Source: Hevea brasiliensis
Lineage: Eukaryota; Streptophyta; Magnoliopsida; Malpighiales; Euphorbiaceae
Length of the DNA: 64,000 bases
NCBI RefSeq assembly: GCF_030052815.1
Contig: NC_079493.1
Location: forward strand, 119,251,132-119,315,131
Direction of reading: 5' to 3'
Both the position numbers and the translations under genes were made by a program. This document shows, piece by piece, positions 1-10,567 of this stretch; the stretch's first letter is position 1; every line of letters begins with the position of its first letter. Below the pieces are notes generated by a model. That model had not been told where the DNA came from. It did no database searches and saw only the letters and a list, made by a program, of their open reading frames with translations.

Positions 1-372
1 ATGCAGCAAGATTATTACTTATTATTGGCAGATTTGGGATTCTGAAGCATGAAAAGTAGATGAAAATTTGAAGACCATAGATCCAAGAAAGTTCTGTGGA
101 GTGGAAGGGGAAAAAAAAGAATCCTTAGACAGGTGATGTATTGTCAGGTTTGAAGCAATTTGTTTTGTTTTGTGAGGTAGAAATAGAGGACAAATTACAT
201 GATTATATGCTGGAGAAGCAATTATCTTCTTCTTTTTCAGGTTCAGGGGAATAGGCTTTGACATGGTTAATGAGAGCTGAAGCTTTGATCTTCCAGGCAA
301 GAGTAATAACTTTCTACTAATTTTGATTTTCACAATTTTTTAGTCTCTTGTTTTTATGACAAGCTGGTCTAA
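1..372. other. 5' flank of the PPR gene, no gene recognised
   Basis: This stretch has an open frame on the minus strand (22-333), but its composition is lysine/serine-rich and shows no domain, so it is treated as chance. It probably holds the upstream regulatory region of the PPR gene that follows, and no clear TATA box was assigned. Confidence 0.4.
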
Positions 373-700
373 ACGGCATGCCGTTCCTTGTACCATCTAA
401 CCTTTCCTCTGCCGTGAAGTTAAAAACCCCATCCAAAACCCCTTTCTTGCAAAGTGCGGACAATGCTTTTCTGCTTCATTTCAAAAAATGGCTTTCTCTT
501 CTAGAACTCCACAAATCCCTCTCCAACCGGACCACGGCATGCCATTTTTTTCTGGTACCATCTAACCTTTCCTCTTCTGTGAAGTTAAAACCCCATCCAA
601 AACCCCTTTCTTGCATAGTGCAGACAATGCTTTTCTGCTTCATTTCAAAAAATGGCTCTCTCTTCTAAAACTCCACAAGTCCCTCTCGAACCAGACCGCC
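373..700 (+). repeat. Tandem duplication of the PPR gene leader and first codons
   Basis: Two head-to-tail copies of about 164 bp are visible. Copy 1 runs from about 374 to 535 and copy 2 from about 535 to 700. Both start with a GGCATGCC motif, share the stretch reading 'taccatctaacctttcctct', and end in a start codon followed by codons for M-A-(F/L)-S-S-(R/K)-T-P-Q. The two ATGs are at 488 and 652, which fixes the period at 164 bp at that point; small indels change it elsewhere. Only copy 2 continues into the long PPR frame. Confidence 0.9.
488..565 (+). promoter_or_regulatory. Upstream ORF made by the leader duplication (25 codons)
   Basis: The ATG at 488 is the duplicate of the PPR start codon. 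It opens a frame of 25 codons that begins like the PPR protein and stops at the TAA at 563-565, 86 bp before the real start. If transcription begins upstream of 488, ribosomes would meet this start first, so it could lower translation of the PPR protein or be bypassed by leaky scanning. That effect is inferred; only the duplicated ATG and the stop are seen. Confidence 0.6.
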
Positions 701-3267
701 AAAACCTTAGTTCCCACAAGCCTCGAAACCGCAACCTCAACAAGACCCTAACTTTATCTTCCAAACCCCAGAAATCCCATCTTCTCTCTACGCTAAGACC
801 ACTCCAAAGCTCACTCACTACTATCACTTCAATCACCGCGCAAAACCCATCGAGCTCACGCTTATTTCAGCTATGCCTCAATGGGAACCTGGAGCAAGCT
901 CTAAAACACCTTAAATCTATGCAAGAATTGAAAATTTCAGTAGAAGAGGAAAGTTTTGTTGCTTTGACGAGGTTATGTGAGAACAAGAGAGCGTATAAAG
1001 AGGGTGATTATGTTTATAAAGCTGTGCTAAATTCATTGGTTGCCCCATTGGGCGTTAGGCTTGGAAATGCACTGTTGAGTATGTTTGTGAGGTTTGGTGA
1101 TTTGGGTAACGCGTGGAACGTGTTTGGGAGAATGAGTGAGAGAGATTTGTTTTCATGGAATGTTTTGGTTGGTGGGTATGCAAAAGCAGGGTTTTTTGAT
1201 GAGGCTTTTTGTTTGTATCATAGGATGTTGTGGGATTGTATAAGGCCTGATATGTATACTTTTCCTTGTGTTTTGAGGAGCTGTGGCGGGGCACATGATT
1301 TCGTAAGAGGAAGGGAAATTCATGGTCATGTGATTAGATTTGGGTTTGAGACGGATGTTAGTGCGGTTAATGCTTTAATCACAATGTATGTAAAATGTGG
1401 CCATGTTGGCTCAGCACGCTTGTTGTTTGATAAAATGCCCCACAGAGATATAATTTCTTGGAATGCAATGATTTCGGGGTATTTTGAGAATGGGGAGTGT
1501 ATAGAAGGGTTAAATTTGTTTTTCTCGATGCTTGAGCTTTCAATTGATCCGGATTTGATGACCATGACTAGTGTGATCTCTGCATGTGAGCTTCTTGGTG
1601 AAGATAAATTGGGGAGACAAATTCATGGGTATGCGATGAAAACAGAGAATGGAAATGATGTTTCAGTGTGTGCTTCGTTGATCCAAATGTATTCAAGTCT
1701 TGGGTATTGGAAGGAAGCAGAAAAAGTGTTTTCGGGAATGGAATCTGGAGATGTTGTATCATGGACTGCAATGATTTCAGGCTATGAGGACAATTTGCTG
1801 CATGAGAAGGCATTGGAAACTTACAAAACCATGGAATTAGAGGGTATCATGCCTGATGAGATCACAATAGCCTGTGTTCTATCTGCTTGTGCTTGTTTAG
1901 GGCAATTAGATATGGGTGTGAAGCTTCATGAGATTGCTGACAGGACCGGACTAATATCATATGTTATTGTTGCAAACTCGCTCATTGATATGTATTCAAA
2001 GTGCAAATGCATTGATAAAGCTTTGGAAGTCTTCCATGGCATCCCAGACAAGAATGTGATATCCTGGACTTCGATCATTGTTGGGCTTCGAATAAACAAT
2101 CGGAGCTTTGAGGCTTTGACATTCTTTCAGCAAATGAAAATCAAGTTGAGGCCAAATTCTGTTACTTTGATATCTGTGCTTTCTGCATGTGCTAGAATTG
2201 GAGCCTTGATGTGTGGGAAAGAGATTCATGCCTATGCATTGAAGACTGGAGTTGCATCTGAAGGATTTCTGCCGAATGCAATTTTGGACATGTATGTGAG
2301 GTGTGGAAGGATGGTATCTGCATTAAATCAATTTAAGTTGCAAAACAAGGATGTTGGGACTTGGAATATTTTGCTGAGTGGGTATGCTCAGCGGGGGCAA
2401 GGGGCAATGGCTGTCGAGTATTTCAATAAAATGATAAAGTCTAAAATCAATCCTGATGACATCACATTTATTTCTCTATTATGTGCTTGTAGTAGATCAG
2501 GATTGGTAAAAGAAGGTTTGGACTATTTTAACAATATGAAACTGCACCGTGTCAACCCAAATTTGAAACATTATGCCTGTGTGGTTGATTTACTTGGCCG
2601 TGCAGGACAGTTGAAGGAAGCTCATGAGTTTATAGAGAAAATGCCTATTAAGCCAGATCCAGCCGTGTGGGGAGCATTGTTGAATGCATGCAGGATCCAC
2701 CAGCAGGTTCAGCTTGGAGAACTTGCAGCGCAGCATATTTTCAAGGAGGATACAGGAAGTTTTGGGTATTACATTCTCTTGTGTAATCTCTATGCTGACA
2801 GTGGTAAATGGGATGAAGTTGCAAAAGTAAGGAGGATAATGAAAGAGGAAGGGCTAATTGTTGATCCCGGGTGTAGTTGGGTGGAAGTAAAGGGAAAAGT
2901 TCATGCTTTCCTTAGTGATGACAATTTCCATGCTCAAATAAAGGATATAAATGTGGTTTTGGACGGATTTTACAAGAAAATGGAGACAGCTGGTTTTAAC
3001 GATCACAGTTCTGTGGATGAATTTGAAACTTCAAGAAACGACATCTTTTGTGGGCACAGTGAGAGACTGGCCATTGCATTTGGCCTAATTAATACTGCTC
3101 CTGGGACTCCTATATTGGTTACAAAGAATCTCCATATGTGCCAAAGCTGTCACAGAAGCATTGAATTCATTTCTAAGTTAGTTCGCAGAGAGATCTCAGT
3201 GAGGGATACAGAGCAGTTCCATCATTTCAGAGATGGTATTTGTTCTTGCGGTGGGGAAAGTTGCTGA
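652..3267 (+). CDS. ECB2: Chloroplast PPR-DYW RNA-editing protein, ECB2/VAC1-like
   Basis: Single-exon gene for 871 residues of the PLS/DYW pentatricopeptide-repeat class. The N-terminal ~60 residues are Ser/Thr/Pro-rich and lack acidic residues at the very start, as in a plastid transit peptide. Repeats such as GNALLSMFVRFGDL, DLFSWNVLVGGYAKAG and CVVDLLGRAG fill residues ~100-720, followed by the E/PG-box segment DPGCSWVEV. The C-terminal DYW deaminase domain has the zinc/catalytic HSE (H802, E804) and CxxCH (C830, C833, H834). Sequence and length closely resemble Arabidopsis At1g15510 (ECB2/VAC1, 866 aa as I recall), which edits chloroplast accD and ndhF transcripts. The protein ends ...CSCGGESC and therefore lacks the usual terminal DYW-type tripeptide. 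The start is the second of two duplicated ATGs, since the first is out of the long frame. Orthology is inferred from similarity alone. Confidence 0.9.
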   Translation: MALSSKTPQVPLEPDRQNLSSHKPRNRNLNKTLTLSSKPQKSHLLSTLRPLQSSLTTITSITAQNPSSSRLFQLCLNGNLEQALKHLKSMQELKISVEEESFVALTRLCENKRAYKEGDYVYKAVLNSLVAPLGVRLGNALLSMFVRFGDLGNAWNVFGRMSERDLFSWNVLVGGYAKAGFFDEAFCLYHRMLWDCIRPDMYTFPCVLRSCGGAHDFVRGREIHGHVIRFGFETDVSAVNALITMYVKCGHVGSARLLFDKMPHRDIISWNAMISGYFENGECIEGLNLFFSMLELSIDPDLMTMTSVISACELLGEDKLGRQIHGYAMKTENGNDVSVCASLIQMYSSLGYWKEAEKVFSGMESGDVVSWTAMISGYEDNLLHEKALETYKTMELEGIMPDEITIACVLSACACLGQLDMGVKLHEIADRTGLISYVIVANSLIDMYSKCKCIDKALEVFHGIPDKNVISWTSIIVGLRINNRSFEALTFFQQMKIKLRPNSVTLISVLSACARIGALMCGKEIHAYALKTGVASEGFLPNAILDMYVRCGRMVSALNQFKLQNKDVGTWNILLSGYAQRGQGAMAVEYFNKMIKSKINPDDITFISLLCACSRSGLVKEGLDYFNNMKLHRVNPNLKHYACVVDLLGRAGQLKEAHEFIEKMPIKPDPAVWGALLNACRIHQQVQLGELAAQHIFKEDTGSFGYYILLCNLYADSGKWDEVAKVRRIMKEEGLIVDPGCSWVEVKGKVHAFLSDDNFHAQIKDINVVLDGFYKKMETAGFNDHSSVDEFETSRNDIFCGHSERLAIAFGLINTAPGTPILVTKNLHMCQSCHRSIEFISKLVRREISVRDTEQFHHFRDGICSCGGESC

Positions 3268-3313
3268 AAAAAATTGATAAGTAGAAGCTTAGAGAAATTT
3301 GAATATACAGTCA

Positions 3314-3425
3314 AATTCATCTTCAAGTCGTAGGAGAGATTGCAATTGGGGATACGTAGCAGTTCCATCATTTCAAGAATGTGCATTCTCTTGCTGTGAT
3401 GAAGGTACCGTGAAAAAATTGGTGT
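3314..3425 (+). repeat. Decayed tandem copy of the PPR gene's 3' end
   Basis: The 3' flank repeats about 110 bp of the coding end at a distance of about 155 bp. The shared stretch 'cagttccatcatttca' occurs at about 3215 (coding) and 3359 (copy), and matching continues to the stop region and the following 'aaaaaattg'. The copy has an in-frame TAG and a shifted frame, so it is non-coding. In its best frame its final codons match the family consensus tail (C-D-E-G) better than the active gene does. Confidence 0.8.
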
Positions 3426-4482
3426 TTGTCCGTTGATAGAAACTTGAATAATATATCACATTGCACTAAAACACCAGAAGGGCAAGCTCGAGTTTAAATG
3501 GGCGATCTAGATCATTTGCACTCTCCCTTGTGAACCAAAGTTTGTCACATGAAAAGAAAGAGGAATATACCTTGACATTAGGACGTAATCAGGGCAATTG
3601 TTGTATTAAACGGTTGTTGTAGTTGTATTTACAATGTAATTTTTACTGTAAATTGAATATTCAAGATTATATTATTATTATTATTATTATTATGAAACAA
3701 AAGTGGTACCGATGCTGCATATTTGCGGTACTTATTTCTCACTATTATACTATGTTTATCATAATTTTCATGTTTTTCAATTGAATTCATAATGTCCAAA
3801 AGAAAATTTTAGGTTCCAATGCAAGAACGACCTTTCTTTCCTCTTTCTGCAGGATTTATCAGTGTTCAAAACTATGGTAATAACTCTTTATCTTTTACCA
3901 ACTTGGTGTTTACTCCTAGTGATATGGTCGACTTTGAAGGAATAAACAATCATGTGAGGTAACAGAAGATAACAATTGGTTTTGTTGTCGCCTTAGTCAG
4001 CGCAATTTGAAGTCTACATTTTGTTTCAGTGTTTTTCGTACATCTTCTCGACTTCTTGTAACAGAAAACCATCATCATCTTCCAAGAAGCTGGAATTCTT
4101 TATAGACTGATTGTAACAGAAAACCATCACTGTCTCACATGAAGCACTGATTCTGTTCATGCAAAATCTAGAAGGGGAAATCGTTTTTCTCATAATGCTC
4201 GACTTTGGAGCAAAGAAAAATGTTTGAGAAAATTTGGGACGGGAAAATGAAAAAAGAAGTTGAATTTAGTTTATTAAGAACACAACAAGTTGTTATCACG
4301 TCTCTTCACACAGGTAATCTCATACACAGATCAAAGACTAATATGTCAAAGACTAATATACATAGATTTCACTCGATTATTCAGCTTTTGTAGCTATGGC
4401 ACTCTATAAAAATTTGGAAAAAAAAAAATGAAGAATGAAACAATGTAGATATAATACAAATGCACTAGCATACATGAAGTTT
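3426..4482. other. Intergenic region between convergent genes
   Basis: This holds the 3' flanks of the PPR gene and of the coiled-coil gene on the opposite strand. An (ATT)n microsatellite lies at about 3669-3693. A short open frame at 4205-4393 has no recognisable domain and is ignored. Otherwise nothing is seen. Confidence 0.5.
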
Positions 4483-7400
4483 TCATATTTTCACTGCTTT
4501 CTTAATAGTCTTGATGGATGACTTGATGAAGCTGTTTCTGGCTGCATAATCCTCGTTGCAGTCATCATCACCAGTTACCATAGGTTTCTTCCTCATGCAC
4601 TCCACTCCCTTTCTCATACCCAAGAGCAAAGGGGAAGATGGGATACGCCGCAAGGTCCTGGCACTTTCAGACCTGACAAGCGCTCTTTCTTTACCGTTCT
4701 CCTCGCTTTCTTTCCCTTCAAAACTCTTGCTATTTCCAATCCCTTCACCATTTGCTTCACCTGCACTTGTCAGTGTTTTGTTTGCTTCTATCTCAACAAT
4801 TTCCTCTACCTTCTTTCCTTTATCCTTCTCTAGAATTATTTGTTGTTGCTTTTCAACAGGAACATGTAAAATCTCCTGGTCAAATCCTGGATGCTTTGAA
4901 CTTTTGGCCTCCTCCTGTGGGAAAATTTGATTCAGCATTGTAATTATATCATCTGTACTGGATTTTTCATGGCCATTTGAGTCCTCATGTTCCAACTCCT
5001 CTTCAGACTTCTGTAGCAACATTCGTAACCACCTCTCTACATTTCCTTTCCCTCGCTGCCTTCTGCTCTCTTCATCTTCCTCTATTTCTTCTCCTCTAAT
5101 AATTGGAAATTGAATTTTGTCTCTCTTCCCTTCACCTATTTCTAGTGCCTGAAGCTTATGCTCAATTGGGATTTCATAGTTCTCCAAGGCAACAATGGAT
5201 TTATTATGCTTATCAGGATCTTCTCTGTTTGAATTTTTTGCAGGTATTTTCAGTTCTTCAATTTCTTCATGCTTCCCATCTTCATTTGCAGATAAGGCTG
5301 CTTCAGATGCTTTATGTTCCTCCTCTAGAAATACTCTCAGTTCCTTGTGCAGAGGTGGTGTTGGCCTGGTTCCTGGCAAATAAAAAATAGCTTTATGGTC
5401 TACATCTTCTGACAAGGTATCATCCATTCTTGATCTCTTCCTTGCATGTTCCCATTCAGGCCTTATCTGTTTCTCAAGCTCATCTCTCTGTTTGAATTTC
5501 TTGTGGAGATCTTTCTCTGATGCATCACAAATTGCCTTCTGTGCTTCAAGCCTTGCCATTAGTGCATTAGCTGCAGCCTGGTTCAGTCTTACTTGTTCCT
5601 TGTAAATGACGCTCCTGCATAAAAGTTGGTTTGTATTTGTATTTAATGATATTTAATGATTTGTATTTGTATTATTAAAGAAACAAACTTTTTCATTTAT
5701 TTGCTGATCTTACTGGTGCATAGCATCTCGAATCATCTTCTCTAACATAGTCCTATACGAAGATTGTGCCTCAGCTAGCCGCCTGCACTTTTCTGCCCTT
5801 CTCCTACGCTTTATCAGTGCCAACTCCAAATCCTGAATAGCAAGTTTTTCCTCATCATTCTTTCTCCTCATTTCATTAACTTCGTCATCTAATTTCTGTA
5901 TTTCAAGTTGCATCTTGTGAGCTTCTTCTCTTTGCTTCAGAGAATCCCTGGCCATGACAATGGCTTGGTAGGGGTTTGTAACAAAGTCTGGGTTCTCATT
6001 TTCTTTCAAGTCACCTGGCTTTACTTTTCTCGCAGCTAAAGCAACAAAATCATGAACATAAGATATTTATGTTGTAAAATTCAAAATATATGAATAAGAA
6101 AAAGAAAAGTTAAAAGGGAGGGAAAGACAAATGTTTGATATTCTCATACTGACCAATTGCAGGAGAATGTGGCCTTATCTGCCTATTGTAATCCAGTGAT
6201 TTCAAAGCCAATGAAGTATCATATGTCTCTCTTCGAGATATAACAAGGGCAGCCGGAGCAAGGCCTAGTTGCTCTTTTGATTCAATGAAATGATGGGGAA
6301 AAGAATGTGAATCCACAGTCTGTGAAGCATTTAATTCTTCATTTTCACCTTCTGAGAACAGAAATGAAAATGCCCTATGCCTGCCATAATTATGGAACTT
6401 AATGCGTTGCTAGATAACCTCTCTTACATTTATTTCTCAATTGAAATGCTTTCAGAAGGTAGAGGATTTGATGTAGACCCACCTGAAATCCGAACTGGAA
6501 GAAGCAAATATGGATAAAAACTGGTTCACAGAAATTCCAAGCTGAAGATCCCACCATGGAACGAGAAACTCTAACTTGTTATGCTTTCTCTTGCACACTT
6601 GCCATTGAAGTATCCTCAGATTACTTGGAACTGTTAATCCTCCCCCTAATATTCCAACAAGCAAGACCACATATTTCAAGAAGTACTAAAATAAAGAGAC
6701 ACATATTGACAAATACTTGAGTTATTTAGTACTTTGGCAAGGAAACCAGTGGTCAATGTCCCAAGCAAGAGGAGAGGCTCTATCAGCATGGAAATATAAA
6801 ACATTGCCATATGGATCTACTCGAATGACTGCAGGATCAAAACCAGCATTCCTGAAACCCAAAAGAGTGATTAAAAGAAATCAGAAATCACATAATTGAG
6901 TGGTTGAAAAATTTTTAAGGTTTTGTTTAGGATTATTGGAGAATTGAAATGATTACCCGAGGTGATTGAGTTGCTTCCACAAGAGACCAACAAAAATCTT
7001 GGGTTTGGCTGTTGGCTTTGCTTTTGGGTCAGTAATTGGGAACATTTGTTCTAATTCCTTTGCTCTCTGAATCTGCAAAGCAAATTACAGCAAAAACCAG
7101 CACCAAAATAGGATCTATCATTAAAATTCAATTTATATCATAGCCAGAGTGAAGAATTAACAGTAATTTACTTTCTCAAAAGCAATTTCACGCAAAACCC
7201 ATGATTTGTTTTGAAATTTTAGAAATAAACCTTTAATTTTAAGGCCAACGTATCCATATTCCTTGATTTAACAATTATATCATCCTACTAATTTCACATT
7301 AAAGGTACTAAAGCATAAAGAACCGAAGCTGGGATCATCAAATCATTAATTAACGCTTTCTCACACTTTTTGTTTCAATTCATGAACTTTGTCTTCATTT

Positions 7401-7763
7401 CAACAAAACTATAATCTCTATACCCAGCAGTTCCTAACCTACAATTTTAGTCACTTGAGATGATTTCTCAGGTCCTACACATCAAAATAAACAGAAACAC
7501 AAAACCTATTTTTCTTCTTTCTTTCTTTCTTTCTTTCTTCCTTCCATTTTTTCCAAGAGACCAAACAGATTTCTCAAAACGTTAACTTATTTTTTTTTTA
7601 CCTCATGTTGCTGCATTGCACATGGGAGGAAAGTGAAGGGAGGACCGCGGCTATAAATCCCAGCAGCTCCACGATCTCTACACAGCTTTGCATAGGCTCT
7701 TGGGTACCCAACTCCGTCGTCAACCACCATATCTTCCTCCTTGAATTCAAAATCGACTGCCAT
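4483..7763 (-). CDS. Seven-exon coiled-coil protein of unknown function (746 aa)
   Basis: Exons on the minus strand, in order, are 7763-7602, 7072-6957, 6851-6733, 6645-6483, 6380-6154, 6035-5714 and 5614-4483. All introns are GT-AG and phases match throughout, giving 746 codons plus stop. The N-terminal part (to ~residue 190) is well ordered, with motifs such as YGNVLYFHAD, WDIDHWFPC and PWWDLQLGISVNQF. Residues ~288-425 are strongly charged and heptad-like (coiled coil). The tail from ~430 is acidic and probably disordered, ending in a basic KSSIKTIKKAVKI. It resembles a conserved plant family annotated in Arabidopsis as 'ELKS/Rab6-interacting/CAST' (At1g03290/At4g02880, from memory); the function is unknown. 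The start at MAVDFEF was preferred over an in-frame Met 35 codons upstream (7868), because the upstream residues look like untranslated leader. Intron 1 contains a (CTTT)n tract. Confidence 0.85.
7517..7540. repeat. (CTTT)n microsatellite in intron 1
   Basis: About six perfect tetranucleotide units lie within the first intron (7073-7601) of the coiled-coil gene. Confidence 0.8.
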
Positions 7764-9060
7764 TTGATTTCTCTGGTTGCTTGAGCGAGAAACAAATATG
7801 TTTGAAGCGGAGAATAGGGCGTGTTTGTGTTTTGTGGATTGGCTGAAGTGAAGGCAAGAGAAGCCCAACGGTCGAATTCTTTGTTTTTTAATAATAATAA
7901 TAAAGGGCTTTGATGGGTTTTTGAATTTAGGACTGCCACGTCAGCAAATTAAACGGTGGGTTTGGTAACGGCTAGCTGTAGGGCCCACTGGTGTAAATGA
8001 AGTCATGAGTGTCTGGGTGAAGGATGGTGGCCCACGGATTTACAGTCAAAATTCTTTCAAAGCTCTCTCAATAAACTTCCCAGCCGTATGTATGCTCCTT
8101 GGCTGTTGCCGGCTCTTCCGTGCAGACACGAGGATTCGGATTTCAAACAAATTTAATTTAATTTAAAATTGGATTGAATTGTTCTGAATTAGCTGACATC
8201 TATTTATACATCTATGTATATATTTTTAAGAGTTTGATATGTAATATTCTTTTAATAGTGAGTTTAAATTAAAATTAATATGAGAATTTTCTTTTAATGT
8301 ATGATGATTAAAGTCTAACTCAATTTCTCTTTTAATGTTCAAATTACACTTTTTTCTTTAGAGCCGTATTTCCAAATTTAAACAAAGAAGCAATGATTGA
8401 TTTGCAATGCATTATCATTATAGTTTGAACAAGAATAAAGACATATTAAAGATACCATAAAGTCCCTTTTGCGTCCAAGTACACCTCTCCCTAGGACTTT
8501 GGATTTTCATGGCTCCACACAAGTCACCTTAGATTATTGGGTGGCCTCGCCTCCAACTTTTTTGGATTTTCCGCAAATAGAATTTGGGCTTGAGTATATA
8601 ACTGGATTATTGGATGGGCATTTAATTTTGCAGGGAGTGTGAGCCCAACCTACGATGTACATTCTCCTCTAAGAGTATAGAACTAGAAACCAGGAAAATG
8701 GACCAATTTGGACCAACCAGGCTTTAGCCCAGATAGTAGAAGTAGCCCCTAATGCATGTTTATCAAATGGTGTTTCAAGCTGTTATTTCTAATGGTATTA
8801 AAACGGTGCTTTTTCTTTGAACCACAATTTAAGGATAGGGGAACCTTTGTCCATACGTTATTAACATCAAATACGGTCAAAAATAAGAGTGAAAGATTCA
8901 AATTCCACCACTTTCTCTACTACTTTTAAGTGAGATGTCTTTTTACTACAGCTTTGTCAGCGTTTTTAGAATAAGGGTGTTGATGAACAAGTTAGGTTGA
9001 GATTCAGCTGTTTTCTTCCTCTAATTAAGTTTATTTATTTGTTTAGAAAAAAAAAAAGTA
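7764..9060. other. Promoter side of the coiled-coil gene, then spacer
   Basis: The first few hundred bases are the 5' flank of the coiled-coil gene, which reads leftward. They include a short (ATA)n tract near 7890. The remainder is AT-rich spacer with no recognised coding or repeat structure. Confidence 0.4.
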
Positions 9061-9099
9061 TCACAAGTGAGGGAAAAATTATGGAGAAGGGGAGGAAGA

Positions 9100-9151
9100 G
9101 AGTGGGGAGAGAGAGAGAGGGGGGGGGGGGTGTTGAAGAGATGGGAGTTGA

Positions 9152-9212
<61 letters not shown>
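9100..9212. repeat. GA/poly-G tract followed by (TAA)n microsatellite
   Basis: A purine tract (gagagaga then about twelve G) at about 9103-9131 is followed by about 20 consecutive TAA units from about 9152. The tract produces a spurious poly-asparagine open frame. Confidence 0.9.
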
Positions 9213-10567
9213 GCATAACAGTTTTATTTATAAAAATAGAAATTCAGGGACATGGAATGAAACCAATACAAAAGTTAGTGGCTTTCATCTCTTAGTTGCT
9301 CCTAGGGAAGCCTCTCTCTCTCTAGCTATTAAAAAGAGAGTTTGTCTTTGTTTTTATGTTTGTTTATGAATTTCATACTCTTCTCTTTTATGAATACAAA
9401 ACTATCCTTGCCCCTTCTAAGCAAGAGATAGCTCTCCTTTTTCATCCCGGACGTGGTTCCCCTTTCTCCACCTTTGGGTGGATTTGGTGTATAGTTTTGT
9501 TGGATTTTGTTAGTAGGCTTGAGTTTCTTGGTAAGAGTTTCGTTTCGACTTACCGAGTGTGTTTCCGTTTTGCTGTTTATTCTCTATCAAAGTTGGGTAT
9601 CTTGAGGATGTTTACAACGCTACTCTAGTGGTTTCCTTGTCCTTAGAGTCTATATACATGAGAATGAGATAGTCAAAGTATTGTCCTCCTCATTTGTTTT
9701 CAGAATCCATGATCCCTCTGCATATTGATATTCGATTTGTCTCCTAAATTGGCCTTTTTGCCTTCTTTTAGGTGGTGTCTTGTTTAGAGATTCTCTTTCT
9801 TCAAAAAAAATTATATGTTATAACAGTGATTACATGTAAATAATCTTACGTGAAATGATAAGTCAATCAAAATTAAATATATAAATGATTATACATCCTA
9901 TAAATATGAAAATAGGAGCTAAAGGAAAAACTATCAATCAGTTTTATTTTTAATTAACTATTTTTATATATATGTTAATTTTTTAATAGCCTATCATTTC
10001 ATGTATTTGTCTTATGTAGAATGACGAGCCATTTATAAAATTTCACCTTGTTCAAACGTCTACGCCAAATTTGGTCCCTATCGACACTTCAATTTGCTTG
10101 TATCCCTTAATGAAGATTGGACCAATGGTTTGTGGAGATTAATGGGATCCACCCTAACTTCACAAAAGGCCAAAAAAAAAAAAGTAAAAGAAGAAGTTGC
10201 CAATTTGGAGATAGACATGCAGCTTGACACCTTCGCCTGCATGAAGAGCCGCAGTGCGGTTGTCGTTGTCCATTTTATCTTTCAATGCTTTGAAAGGCCG
10301 TTGTCATAAACTCATCAGCCAAACAATCCCCAACTAATGGAGTTTTACTGCTTTAATTTTTCCTAGTTTTTCTAAACCTTCGAGTACATCCGACGTAACC
10401 CAACCTAAAAGCCATCAAAGGAATAGACTTTGGAATTTCCTTTGGGAACCATGAAGCTCTAGTTTCCAAATCCCATTGCACCACCGTAACTTAGGAGACA
10501 CTTTGGAGCTCGCTGCATATAATTCACTCACACGCTAAGCCAAACCAAGTCTCGAAGTAAATTCATC
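9213..10567. other. Spacer and 5' flank of the molybdate transporter
   Basis: No gene was recognised. The 9230-9700 part is less AT-rich and contains short open frames, and could be a decayed transposon leader, but no domain supports that. The last few hundred bases should include the transporter promoter. Confidence 0.35.

Noticed and set aside
22..333. Minus-strand open frame of 103 codons at the left edge
   Set aside because: Low-complexity composition, no domain, no splice context; probably chance in the PPR 5' flank.
378..668. Open frame with an internal repeat upstream of the PPR gene
   Set aside because: The repeat is the duplicated leader read in another frame; it overlaps the real start out of phase.
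9067..9369. Open frame with a long poly-asparagine run
   Set aside because: Translation of the (TAA)n microsatellite.
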